IMG/VR virus record: IMGVR_UViG_3300035670_000044
Coordinates: 1-64,000 of that record
DNA length: 64,000 nucleotides
Strand: one strand, 5' to 3'
Source: a virus
Shown: positions 37,836 to 47,600 of the stretch, one piece after another
Layout: each line of letters opens with the position of its first letter
Position numbering within the stretch: the first letter of the stretch is position 1
Translations under genes and position numbers: made by a program
The notes under the pieces: model-generated
The model's database searches: none
Told to the model about the DNA's origin: nothing
The model's input: only the letters and a program-made list of their open reading frames with translations

Positions 37836-39670
37836 CATTCGGGAAATTACAAGTGGATCAGATTGAATCGTCGACAAGAGTTTTGAACGTCGACGACTTA
37901 CTTTCTGGTACTGAAGACTTAGTAACCAGCGTAGGATTGTCCGCACCTACAGGATTTACTGTATTGGAATCCCCAGTTACGGGAAGCGGAGTTATTTCAT
38001 TAACCTACTCCCAGGGGTACAGTCTCCCCTCTAACACCAGTCAGTCTAACTGGGATACCGCTTATCTCGAAAGGAGGTATTGGGATGGAGGTAGTTCCGG
38101 ACTGAATGCTTCTACTGCTCGTACTAGTCTCGGACTGGGTAATAGCTCTACGTTAAATATCGGCACTATTGCTGGAACGGTAGCAGCGGGAGACGATGCA
38201 AGATTCACCACAAACCTGTCTTACACCCCCTCAACTAGGCTTTTATCAAGCAGTACTGGTAGCGATGTAACTATTCCTGAGGCTACTACAACGGTTCCAG
38301 GTTTTCAAAGCGCAGCGGATAAGGTAAAACTGGACAGTATTGCTACCGGAGCTCAAGTCAATGTTCCTACAAATTTAACCTATACACAGTCTACAAGGTT
38401 GCTCGGGTCGAGTACAGGAGATGACGTAACGCTCCCCGACGCAACTACGTCATTTTCGGGCTTAATGAGTGCGACGGACAAAGGGAAGCTGGATGGCATT
38501 GCGTCTGGTGCTGAGGTTAATGTCAATGCGGATTGGGACTCGGTCAGTGGGGATTCCCTGATTCTGAACAAGCCGGCAATTCCAGCCGCAGCCACGGCCA
38601 CTCCCCAACCACTGGGCACGGCAGCAGCGGGCAACGGGACCAATTACGCGCGCGATAACCACGTCCACGCCATGCCGAACGCGGCGAACGTGGGCGCAGA
38701 TCCATCAGGGACTGCTGCCAGTGCGGTGAGCGCACACATTGGGGACGTAGATCCACACCCCAACAAATACGCATCAGCGGCACAGGGTGTCACCAACGGC
38801 AACAGCCACGACCACAGCGGCGGTGATGGCGCCCAGATCTCCTACAACAGCCTCAGCGACCTGCCGACGTTAGGAGGCGCTGCAGCGCTGAATGTAGGCA
38901 CTACGATCGGCACCGTAGCATCTGGCGACGATGCACGTTTTCACGATGATGTAACACTAAACGCCAGTGTCGCAGACATCCTAGGGCTTTCAGGTCAAGA
39001 GCTTACCGCAGATAATCCCGGCGCTGATCGGCTAATCTTCTGGGATCACAGTGCAGGTAAACTTACTCACCTTGCGCTAGGCGCTAACCTATCAATTACC
39101 GGCACCACGTTATCGGCAGCAAGCACCCTATCTGAGCAAGGCCTGCCGAAGTGGAATGCCGGTACCGGCACCATGCTGGCTCCTGGTAACTGCACCAGCA
39201 GCTTGGCGTCAGCTACGGCAACAGTGGGCACTGTCGTTTATCACCAGATTGGAGTACCGGTAAGCGTGATAAACCCGGCACTGATCTGCCGTGCGTCTGG
39301 TTTGCACACTGGTAGCACAGACGTGAGTCTAGGAATATTTTCTAGTATCAACAATAGGCCGGCAATACTGCTGGCGTCTGTAGCGTTATCGTTTTCAGCT
39401 ATAAACTTAACTCAAGGCGCAACTGCTACCGTGACGCTCCAACCGGACTTTTATTGGCTGGCATTCCTAGCCACGGCAGCTACAGGGGTTCCCTCTTTTG
39501 TGGGCAGCGTTACAAATGCTCCGGGGGTCGGCGCAGGCCTTTTTGCAGAGTTCACTAATGCCACAGGTCCTATTTCAACGCTTCTTGAAACTTCTGAGAT
39601 ATTGCCTGCGACTGCTACACCCACCCTGGGCGGCGGTAACTCTCGTCCCGTAGTATTCCTGGGAGTGTAG
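37832..39670 (+). CDS. Tail fibre protein, mosaic
   Basis: 612 residues. The N-terminal 245 residues have phage-typical repeats of about 54 residues (TPSTRLLSSSTGSDVTIPEA...AADKVKLDSIATGAQVN). From about 38560 the DNA turns GC-rich with different codon use (AADAATPQPLGTAAAGNGT, NHDH-type His repeats GNSHDHSGGD), ending in a beta-rich receptor-binding region. The switch suggests the distal fibre was acquired from another phage. Receptor recognition is the likely role. Confidence 0.75.
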   Translation: MTFGKLQVDQIESSTRVLNVDDLLSGTEDLVTSVGLSAPTGFTVLESPVTGSGVISLTYSQGYSLPSNTSQSNWDTAYLERRYWDGGSSGLNASTARTSLGLGNSSTLNIGTIAGTVAAGDDARFTTNLSYTPSTRLLSSSTGSDVTIPEATTTVPGFQSAADKVKLDSIATGAQVNVPTNLTYTQSTRLLGSSTGDDVTLPDATTSFSGLMSATDKGKLDGIASGAEVNVNADWDSVSGDSLILNKPAIPAAATATPQPLGTAAAGNGTNYARDNHVHAMPNAANVGADPSGTAASAVSAHIGDVDPHPNKYASAAQGVTNGNSHDHSGGDGAQISYNSLSDLPTLGGAAALNVGTTIGTVASGDDARFHDDVTLNASVADILGLSGQELTADNPGADRLIFWDHSAGKLTHLALGANLSITGTTLSAASTLSEQGLPKWNAGTGTMLAPGNCTSSLASATATVGTVVYHQIGVPVSVINPALICRASGLHTGSTDVSLGIFSSINNRPAILLASVALSFSAINLTQGATATVTLQPDFYWLAFLATAATGVPSFVGSVTNAPGVGAGLFAEFTNATGPISTLLETSEILPATATPTLGGGNSRPVVFLGV

Positions 39671-39675
39671 CAATT

Positions 39676-40020
39676 ATGAATCAAGTTGTCTTTATTGATG
39701 CCGCAGGGCAACAACATATAACCGAAATCACTAGCCCCCAGTCTCCCGATTACCTGGGGTTCTACAACGGCCTGCTCGACAGCATGACGTATCAGGCATT
39801 GCTGCAGATACCCGCCACAGCAGAGCAGGCCAAAGCGTTGGCGATTTTTGTTTCTGCAATTCAAGATTCAATGGCAGGTCGTGCAAATCCCAGGGCAATG
39901 CAGGCCGCCATCTGGAAATTACTGGGCGAGGTGGAGCTGACGGAGGCCCATGCCGTTGAGCTGTCGGCGCTGATGACCACGCACCACCTGAGCAGCGTGT
40001 ATCTGCTGTCGCCGCCATGA
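39676..40020 (+). CDS. Fibre-linked hypothetical protein, foreign block
   Basis: 114 residues, helical (YQALLQIPATAEQAKALAIF, VELTEAHAVELSALMT). Same GC-rich style as the distal fibre it follows, so it probably moved with it. May be a fibre chaperone; no recognised motif. Confidence 0.5.
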   Translation: MNQVVFIDAAGQQHITEITSPQSPDYLGFYNGLLDSMTYQALLQIPATAEQAKALAIFVSAIQDSMAGRANPRAMQAAIWKLLGEVELTEAHAVELSALMTTHHLSSVYLLSPP

Positions 40021-40176
40021 CCACCAAACGCGAACAGATCCTCGCCGCTGTAGACACCCTGCTGGCTGCCACTGCAGGCGCTACAGGCCGCGTGTACCGC
40101 TCCAGGCAGAGCGATGCTGGCTGCCGGTCAACAATGCAACCTGCCGCCTGAGTTTCTGCAGGCGCTTGGTGGATAG
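40017..40176 (+). pseudogene. Chimeric remnant of two foreign tail genes
   Basis: ATG 40017 begins TTKREQILAAVDTLLAATAG, ATGRVYRSR, the opening of a tail-terminator-like protein, but stops at 40151. From 40114 another frame reads MLAAGQQCNLPPEFLQALGG-stop at 40176, an apparent C terminus of a second gene. The junction near 40108 looks like illegitimate recombination at the edge of the fibre block. Confidence 0.45.
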
Positions 40177-40267
40177 CCATAGGCACCACCAAATTCTAAC
40201 AGGGGTGCGAGGGAATAACAGATCAGGGATTTATACAGACCTTTTGCTGAACCAGGGTTTTGTTTTC

Positions 40268-40285
40268 GTTGAAAGCACAATAGGA
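40268..40285 (+). promoter_or_regulatory. GTTGAAAGC late promoter
   Basis: GTTGAAAGC ACAA TAGGAC, 19 nt before the next gene start. Confidence 0.65.
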
Positions 40286-40303
40286 CTGTGTTTACCATTT
40301 TCT

Positions 40304-40687
40304 ATGGAAATTCGTTTGTATCGGGCGTTGCGGGAGAACCCTGGTCCCCCCGTTCAACCCCCGGACTCTGACAAGTACGGAAATCCTACTGTGATCACGG
40401 TTTGCCTAGAACGCTCTACTGATCCGGATTCCAACAATCACACTGGATACGATTACTGGGGGGCATACGGAGAATCTAGCGAAAATTTAGACGACTGGGA
40501 GCTCAAAAATTCCGACGTTCTGTCACCCATAGAGTACTCCGAGCTCCCTGACCCTGTCACATTTTATCCCCCTCAGTTCAGTGATGCTACAGTTCTGGTT
40601 AGAGCACGAGATGAAAGTGGAAGGTTTATCCCAGATGACCCTACCACCACAGACGTGAACGAAGCCTGGACCAAAGTGGTCCTGTAA
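40304..40687 (+). CDS. Hypothetical virion protein
   Basis: 127 residues from ATG 40304, after the late promoter; upstream frame extension precedes the promoter and is rejected. Pro/Asp-rich, with SDATVLVRARDESGRFIPDD. Lies in the fibre cluster; no family recognised. Confidence 0.6.
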   Translation: MEIRLYRALRENPGPPVQPPDSDKYGNPTVITVCLERSTDPDSNNHTGYDYWGAYGESSENLDDWELKNSDVLSPIEYSELPDPVTFYPPQFSDATVLVRARDESGRFIPDDPTTTDVNEAWTKVVL

Positions 40688-40714
40688 CAGGATATACTAA
40701 CTCACCCGCACACT

Positions 40715-42235
40715 ATGTCTGCTATGTCTCCGCTACTTCGAGTCAAGGAACGTATTATCGGTCCCAGGGGTTTGTGGGATATCGATAACTCGTGGTACGG
40801 GTACATCGACGAGTTCAGGTATACGATTGGGCTTCCAGGACTCACCGGTTTCGGTGTTGGTTGTTGCCCACCTGATCTGTTGCCGGAGGACATGGCTACC
40901 ATGTCCGGGACCTACGACCGGTTCAGCCCGAATTATGGGAACTACGTGCATGTCCCCAGCGCCAGCATTGTTTGTTTCATACCCTCCCACCAGATTGACC
41001 TTCAGGCCCCCGGATCCGGGAACGGTGCCTTTCTCACCCGGGTGGTGATCAGCAGCACCCAGTCCGGCAACTCGGTACTCGCTAAGACTTTCCGGAATGG
41101 CGGAGGCAGTCTGGCTGGTGTGTTCGTAGACAAATACCAGGGGTCGAACTGCAGGCCGGATGGTTCCGGACGTCCTAATAGTACGGATGGCCTCCCGGGG
41201 ACCCTGCCTTCTACCGGAGGGATTTTCGCCTCGCGCCCCCTTCACTGGCCGGTGAGTGCGATAGGATTGAGCGGTACACTTCGGAGTCCATTTAGCAGAT
41301 GCAATAGCACCGCTTTGAATGGTGCGGCGACTACGCCAGCAGATAGTTACGGTGGGGTCTGGGCCTTATGCAAATCCCGTGGTGCCGATTGGTATCCCAT
41401 CCCGATCTGGACCCGCATCCACCTCGGTTATCTGTCCCTGGCTCACGCTCAAGCCTTATTGACAACTGGAGGTGTCCCGGTTACCGGCGCAACATCCAAC
41501 TCAGCGTGGATGGATATGGCTCCATACGCCCCCAAAGGTAACAACAACATCGGAGCGGATGTTAACAAAACCAGCTTGGTGTTTTCCCGCACCGACGTTG
41601 GTGGGGCTAACGTGGTCAGCGGATTTTCCGGCGAATCAGCCCGGGCGTTTACCGGCGCAGCCAGGATCGGCACCATGTCTGCCATTGAGCAGACTACCCA
41701 CAACGGACAACTGTGCGGTATTGTTGATGTTAATGGTAATCAATGGGATGTCACCCCCGGACTTACAAATAACACCGGTACGAATTCTGGGTATAAGGCT
41801 TTCAGCGATCTAGACGATTACACTGCTGTATCGAGCAATTCTGGTATTACGGGAGCGGCAAACGTAATCTCGTTGGCGGTTAACTCCTCTGATAATGGGG
41901 TGTGGTGGACTGAGGCTAATGCGTATACGTACCTTGTGCCCAATGCCGGTGGTACGTATCACCCATCTTCAACCTGGGCGGCCAACGCCACCCGCAAGGC
42001 CATGGCCGAGCTCGGCTTACCCCGTGAAGCCGGCACCAGCCTCACTCAGACATCCACCAATATATTAGGTGGAGACGGTCTGTTCCGGGCCCACACTAAT
42101 AACTTGCTCCCTGTCTGCGGTGGGACCTGGAGCGACGGGTCCACTGCTGGACCTCTTTCGGTCGGCCTCAATCCCTCGGAGGCGAGCACAGGCCAGTTTG
42201 TGGGGGTTAGGGGTGTTCGCTTCCTCCCCTCCTAG
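40715..42235 (+). CDS. Receptor-binding/tail structural protein with C-type-lectin-like end
   Basis: 506 residues. The C-terminal 60 residues (LFRAHTNNLLPVCGGTWSDG, GPLSVGLNP...VGVRGVRFLPS) match the CLec/FGE-like fold used by phage receptor-binding tips and retroelement target proteins. Residues 230-450 are Gly/Asn/Thr-rich. No reverse transcriptase in the window, so no evidence of hypermutation. Ends at a late promoter. Confidence 0.65.
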   Translation: MSAMSPLLRVKERIIGPRGLWDIDNSWYGYIDEFRYTIGLPGLTGFGVGCCPPDLLPEDMATMSGTYDRFSPNYGNYVHVPSASIVCFIPSHQIDLQAPGSGNGAFLTRVVISSTQSGNSVLAKTFRNGGGSLAGVFVDKYQGSNCRPDGSGRPNSTDGLPGTLPSTGGIFASRPLHWPVSAIGLSGTLRSPFSRCNSTALNGAATTPADSYGGVWALCKSRGADWYPIPIWTRIHLGYLSLAHAQALLTTGGVPVTGATSNSAWMDMAPYAPKGNNNIGADVNKTSLVFSRTDVGGANVVSGFSGESARAFTGAARIGTMSAIEQTTHNGQLCGIVDVNGNQWDVTPGLTNNTGTNSGYKAFSDLDDYTAVSSNSGITGAANVISLAVNSSDNGVWWTEANAYTYLVPNAGGTYHPSSTWAANATRKAMAELGLPREAGTSLTQTSTNILGGDGLFRAHTNNLLPVCGGTWSDGSTAGPLSVGLNPSEASTGQFVGVRGVRFLPS

Positions 42236-42252
42236 TTGAAAGCACAGCAGAG
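42235..42252 (+). promoter_or_regulatory. GTTGAAAGC late promoter
   Basis: GTTGAAAGC ACAG CAGAG, overlapping the TAG stop of the receptor-binding gene. Confidence 0.6.
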
Positions 42253-42273
42253 TACAATCAAATCGGATGTCTA

Positions 42274-42573
42274 ATGCCAACCACTCCTTTAGCAAAGACC
42301 AAATCTCCGCATGGCAGCAATGGGCCAGAAGACAACAACCAAGTGGAGATGGACAACCCCGGGTATCAGGAGGAGAAGGTGGAGCTGGCAGCGGACTGCG
42401 AGAAGTCCCCTACCCTAGAATCCGAGCAACCGGATGCAATAGTTGCCGTCGATTCCGGTGATACAGTAGTCTCGGCCATGTCCGAGTCCGACCGCAAGCT
42501 CGCAACCAAAATGACCAGGGCCATTTCGGACCACCTGGGCCTCAGTGGCCGGTCCCGTTCGGTGAAAATGTAA
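42274..42573 (+). CDS. Hypothetical protein with two possible overlapping frames
   Basis: 99 residues ending SESDRKLATKMTRAISDHLG, LSGRSRSVKM. The alternative frame from ATG 42267 begins MSNANHSFSKDQISAWQQWA, a more natural start, but ends at 42461. Either overlapping genes or a small frameshift. Function unknown. Confidence 0.45.
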   Translation: MPTTPLAKTKSPHGSNGPEDNNQVEMDNPGYQEEKVELAADCEKSPTLESEQPDAIVAVDSGDTVVSAMSESDRKLATKMTRAISDHLGLSGRSRSVKM

Positions 42574-42581
42574 TACTAGCC

Positions 42582-42941
42582 ATGTTTAACACAGAACACG
42601 AAAGGGACGTACTAGCGCAGTCTTTGAAGAATTCCGGGGACATCGATGTCGTAATTGAGTCCCTGTACCACGTGGCCCAAAATCACACCCCGTTCGCTCT
42701 CTATATCGCTACAGCAGATCGCTCCAACTGCATGTGGATCTTCGATTCTGATACAGTGTGTGAGATGTTGGGTGGGGAGGATATCCACGACAAAACATTC
42801 CGGAGCGTGTTCGTTAATGATGCCGAGCGCAAGCAAGGTATTCTGTTTTACGTATTACGCAAAATAGGTCCGATCGTTACGATCCGGTTGAGCGAAGATA
42901 CTATCAGATCCATCATACATGCTCTTGAGACTACCAACTAG
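42582..42941 (+). CDS. Hypothetical protein
   Basis: 119 residues, alternating beta and helix (DIDVVIESLYHVAQNHTPFA, IVTIRLSEDTIRSIIHAL). Convergent with the gene at 42938; stops share bases. No family recognised. Confidence 0.6.
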   Translation: MFNTEHERDVLAQSLKNSGDIDVVIESLYHVAQNHTPFALYIATADRSNCMWIFDSDTVCEMLGGEDIHDKTFRSVFVNDAERKQGILFYVLRKIGPIVTIRLSEDTIRSIIHALETTN

Positions 42942-43846
42942 AGTGGTATATATTTGACCCAGACAGTGACTGCTATCGGGACTCCTGATTTATTCACAGC
43001 TCTTACGTACATTTTGCCGTCAACGCTAAGCCCACACACCAAAGGTAATGTTTTGAGCACTAGGTCCCCAACGCTTGTGACTACGTCAATTACCACACCG
43101 CCATTCCTTACGGCAGGATCTCCTTCATCCCTTTGCTCACCACCTCTTGAAACCGAGTCGGTGTAGATTGTGACCCAGGCCGGTACGTCAGTCCTGACAG
43201 ACGTAATCGCGTAATACCTGGTCGCCTCGAGATTAACAGTACCGGCATCAAGAGCGGCTAAAACTGTCGTTGATCCCGATACTTCAATCTCCTCAGTGAC
43301 TACTTGAACTTGGGACAGAGTGGCCTCTACAGACGTAACTCGATCTGATATATTTTGTACACCTGACTCAATACTTCCGACCGAGGAGTCAATGTTATTT
43401 ACCCTTGAGGTTAAATTCCCAACCCCCAAGTCAGTGCTATCAATCAGCTCAGTGAGCTGTGTACGGTAGGTTTCGACATCGGTCTCCAGTGATTCAAACG
43501 CCCCCTCGAGATTCGTTAGCGATGTCGCTACCGAGTCGGATAGGGCCCCTTGGGCCGACGCCACGGCAGTAGCAAACGCCTTCAGGTCTCGGGTCTTCGC
43601 GTAAGTTCGATCAGCAGTGCGGACATTCAATAGGCCAGTTTCGGTGATGGGGTCGATACATTCTGCTAAGGAACTCCCCAACCGCAAGCCGCTTTTTACC
43701 CCGCGACCGTCTTCAACAAATAGGGTTGTGGCGTCCACAAACCCATCCTGAGCCAACACCTCCCCCGTACTCGACAGCTCCTGACGAGCAATGTTAAGCA
43801 AACCGCCAGCATAGTCCTCGATAAACCTTGTTCGTAGATCGGCCAC
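42938..43846 (-). CDS. Virion structural protein with coiled coil and C-terminal beta domain
   Basis: 302 residues. Residues about 85-185 are a heptad-rich coiled coil (LTNLEGAFESLETDVETYRT, IDSSVGSIESGVQNIS). Residues 200-302 (YYAITSVRTDVPAWVTIYTD, YVRAVNKSGVPIAVTVWVKY) are a beta-sandwich seen in cyanophage structural proteins. Probably a fibre or baseplate part. Late promoter immediately upstream. Confidence 0.6.
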   Translation of the reverse strand: MADLRTRFIEDYAGGLLNIARQELSSTGEVLAQDGFVDATTLFVEDGRGVKSGLRLGSSLAECIDPITETGLLNVRTADRTYAKTRDLKAFATAVASAQGALSDSVATSLTNLEGAFESLETDVETYRTQLTELIDSTDLGVGNLTSRVNNIDSSVGSIESGVQNISDRVTSVEATLSQVQVVTEEIEVSGSTTVLAALDAGTVNLEATRYYAITSVRTDVPAWVTIYTDSVSRGGEQRDEGDPAVRNGGVVIDVVTSVGDLVLKTLPLVCGLSVDGKMYVRAVNKSGVPIAVTVWVKYIPL

Positions 43847-43864
43847 AAACTCCCCGTAGCTAAA

Positions 43865-44641
43865 TTACCTGTCTATTTGGCTTTCAACAAAAAAACCGTA
43901 GAGTTGCGGAGGCACAATATCGTAGGGAGGGTTGTTGTCCCATTTCACGACCCAGTTATTGGTCAACAATACCCGGATCTTACTAGCAATCCTCCGATTC
44001 GACCACACTATCTCGTTACCACGTAGATCTAAAACCGTACTGTGTTGTTTTCGGAAAGCCCCTATGCCACGGACATTAGCGCTTGCACAAACTGTCGGGG
44101 TAAAGTCTCTCAACAACTGTTCCATGACCGACTCTGTCATCCTGCAATCTTTGGCAACTAATTCTTGGATGTTTCGGTTAATCCCTAAAGCTACATACTC
44201 CAGCGATACACATCCGCTAATGTCAAGCCTTGACAGTTTTGGGGTTTCGTGAATGTACAGGTGCACGAGATCTTTATTCCCTTCGAGGTTTAACTCAATC
44301 AGTTCCGGCCTGGGAGTGTTGATATTAACATACACAAGCCTGTTTCGCTGGAGATTTAGCTTTAAAATCTTGGGGTCGATGATGAGATTCCTCTCGGGAT
44401 CAATCCAATGGTCGTCCCAAGTAGTCAGGGATTGGTTGGTTAATTTGAACTCGGATATGGGATTTAGCCCCAGACCGTTTTTCTCAATAACTACCTCTAG
44501 CGAGTCGGTCAACTGTTTCCGAACCGACGCACGGTAAATGTCTACCCCTACAGCATGATTAAAGTAACGCTGCTCCGGTCCAAACTCCAGCACAGGGTGG
44601 TTCTCAACATACTTGCAATACCCGTGCAACGTGCTGCTCAT
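43865..44641 (-). CDS. Leucine-rich-repeat protein in the tail cluster
   Basis: 258 residues from ATG 44641 (ATGA overlap with the large gene). Repeats: PKILKLNLQRNRLVYVNINT, PELIELNLEGNKDLVHLYIH, PKLSRLDISGCVSLEYVALG, TVLDLRGNEIVW, an LRR pattern of about 20-23 residues. LRR in a phage tail cluster is unusual and may mediate host-surface contact. The last codons GTT GAA AGC contain the next gene's promoter. Confidence 0.65.
   Translation of the reverse strand: MSSTLHGYCKYVENHPVLEFGPEQRYFNHAVGVDIYRASVRKQLTDSLEVVIEKNGLGLNPISEFKLTNQSLTTWDDHWIDPERNLIIDPKILKLNLQRNRLVYVNINTPRPELIELNLEGNKDLVHLYIHETPKLSRLDISGCVSLEYVALGINRNIQELVAKDCRMTESVMEQLLRDFTPTVCASANVRGIGAFRKQHSTVLDLRGNEIVWSNRRIASKIRVLLTNNWVVKWDNNPPYDIVPPQLYGFFVESQIDR
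43871..43888 (-). promoter_or_regulatory. GTTGAAAGC late promoter, minus strand
   Basis: GTTGAAAGC CAAA TAGACAGG, a full match, written within the last nine codons of the LRR gene. Confidence 0.7.
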
Positions 44642-47600
44642 TGCTTTAACCTCCCACCATGTAATGTACTGGGGCAAAACGCAAATGAGTACTTGCCTTC
44701 ATAGGGAGGATCAAACTTTTTACACTTTAGCATCGAAATACAAGCACTGTACTGGTAGGGGTCTTTAAGGCTTGCGCACAGCATTTCACTGCTCTTTAAA
44801 ACCCCGGTTCGCGATAATTTACTCAGTCCGTCAGAGCTAAAGACTATCTGCGGGTGAGCATCAGGGACTGAATTATAAGAGATTCTTTGCCCGAGTTGAG
44901 ACCCGAGCGGACGATCGATTGGGACATTTGTGACTACTGTCGCACCAGATGTCCCGTACCCCATCTCTGGAAACAGAGCTTTGCTGAAGTTGTTTTGACA
45001 CAACTGATCAGGGTCGTACCCTAGATCGCTACACCCTGTCCCACCAAACTTCCGACATGATGCTACTGGATTAAATGCCGGTATGCTAGACAATGGGTCA
45101 GGGGTTCCCGTACTCTCCGAAGTGTCCTGATACGAGACATTGTAATCTCTAACCGGATTGATAATGGAATCGGTGGGGAATTCAGACATCATCGATCCCG
45201 CGACATTTACTCCACTAGCCAACAAATTAGATACTGCAATGCGAATGTAACTTCCAGAGTCTGTAGAATTTTTGGCTGACTTGGTAAAAACTCCCAAGTT
45301 TGTACCGGCCTTTGAAATAGTGGACGCTTCCTCGGGGGTTAATGAATTACTGACCCGCACACTGTTCGGAATTCTGGAGTTGCCGATACCCGGTGATTCG
45401 GCAATGGGTGAAGATCCTACACCAGAAGTTTCACCTTTTACCAGGCTGGTAAAAGCAGTAAACTCTTTGTTCTGTGCTTGGACAATAGGTTCGGAGTATA
45501 TTGTCGGGGGTGATTCAGTGCTTCCTAATTCACCCAAAATAATGCTGGCGATCCTCAATCTCTCTGATAAAGTTTCTAAGGTATCCAACATCTCCATAAT
45601 CAAAGTGTACTGATCCGCAGATTCATTTACAAGTTGACCGGAGTTTCTGTATCCGGACAGTGTGTAGAGTAACCCGAACAGGTTGCAGTATCGAATCAGC
45701 GAGGTCATTTGCCCTCCTCTTACGCCGTCCAGGATCTTTCCGAGGGGGGACGTGGCGCTAGGCCCTCCCAGGGCTGCGTACAGTTCGGTGGGGGTGATGC
45801 CTTCGGTTTTCTCGTACAAACCTGAAACTCCTTCACCAACATTCCCTGCCGACTTCTCAATAAGATCGTTCCATAGGGGTTTTTGACTCTCGTATCCGGA
45901 GTTGTCCGAGGTAACCATCTGCGCAACCATTCCGGACAACAAAGACACCGAGTCACGGTCTTTGATAACTGTCGGCAATCCTCTTTCAACCAACTGCGTA
46001 ATTGACTGAAACAGGTCGAGATTGTTGCTCTTAAGGATCGCGTCGAAGTTTGTAAGCTGGTTGGGGTCGACTGCGTAGGTTAGGGTAACCACGTACCCTA
46101 TCAGGCGGGAAAATTCGCTGCCACGAACCCGGGACGCCAAAGACCTGTTCTTATTGAGAATCTCTAGCAACCTTAATACGGCAGTATCAGGATTTACTCC
46201 GTATAGAAAGTCTGTGTATTGGTCGATTGCCTCTTGTCCTCCAAACTCGTACAGGAGCTTAGTTAGATCATATGCCCGAAAGAAACTGATGACGTCTTGA
46301 GAGTCCGTCATCGGAGCAAAACGAGAAACCAGATCTGTCATCGATTCGATGGACATGATTTCCTGAACCTCTGCGCCATTAAATCCGATGGATTTCAAAC
46401 GCTTAGTTATTAGATCTCGGTCCGGCTCGTACACGGTGAGAGCTAGGGATGGGACATAACCCCCAGGATTAAACCCAACTGACCGTAGGGTACCTGTCAG
46501 GGAACCTACCAACCCGGACATATCTTTTAATTTGTCCCCAATGTTGTGGAGTTTGGGCTCATACCCGAGCAAAGCGTAAAGAGACCGATTAGAGCTGAGT
46601 AGAGATCCGATGGCACCTGTAAACCCTGTACCCCGTTCCCTGACATCGGAGGATTGAGGGAACACTTTACCCAGAGCATCTAGATGTAAGGAAGTGTTTC
46701 CTATGTTAGCTGGGGGACGGTTTAGCAATGACCGGATAGAGTCGCCTACCCTAAGGCATAACAAATACACAGACTCAAGAGTCAAAGACACAAAGTCCGG
46801 TTTGTTTGACGAAAGAGTCGGAGAAATATACCGGTCCGTCAATCCGCTACCGTATTTAACCGCAACCGGATTTGATTTCACACTGGATTGATTACCCGAC
46901 CTTGTGGCGTAGATCGACTCGAGAAACTTCAGTCCAGGTATGGTAGTTTCGGTGACCTTGTGTTCGTAAATCTCTTCAAACTGTCCAAATTTTCCTCCCA
47001 CCAGACCTCCCGGCAACCTCTTACCATACGACATGGCCATCAAGTACTCATAGTACCTGGATTGATAGTCTACCGACCCAACTAGGGATCCCTGGTACCC
47101 CCCAAACTCCATCGAAAATTTGTATAATCTCTTGATATCAGCGTATACCTTGCCCCCTTCACCCGCAAAAGTCGCTGTCAACAACGATTCGTCTACTGGG
47201 GGCAACTCCCCATCTAGTTTTGAATCCGATGTAATCGCATTGATGTCAGGTGATGCTCCGGAGATAACATCTGCTCGGGATGTGACTTCCTGGTCAAACA
47301 CTTCTACAAAGCGAGTTCTGAGCCTGGAGCGATACGTGAATCCGGATTCGTCGGGAACTACCCTGTTACGCTTCAACAGTCGGGATTGGGTAGGAAGCAG
47401 CTCAACCTGTGTACCAGACAGTGCGTACTCAGGAATATTGGAAAGGTATTCCGAAACTCCTCCTTTAAGGAGACTGGAGATGTCAGAAAGTGCTTCGAAC
47501 AACAACTCCTCGTACTTTCTGTACACCCTGACAGTGTCTGGATCAATCAGACCCGACTCGTCAACTTCAACGTACAGGCTGTCAAAAACCAGCTTGAGAA

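Noticed and set aside
40715-42235. Possible diversity-generating retroelement target
   Set aside because: The lectin-like C terminus fits, but no reverse transcriptase or template repeat was seen in the window.
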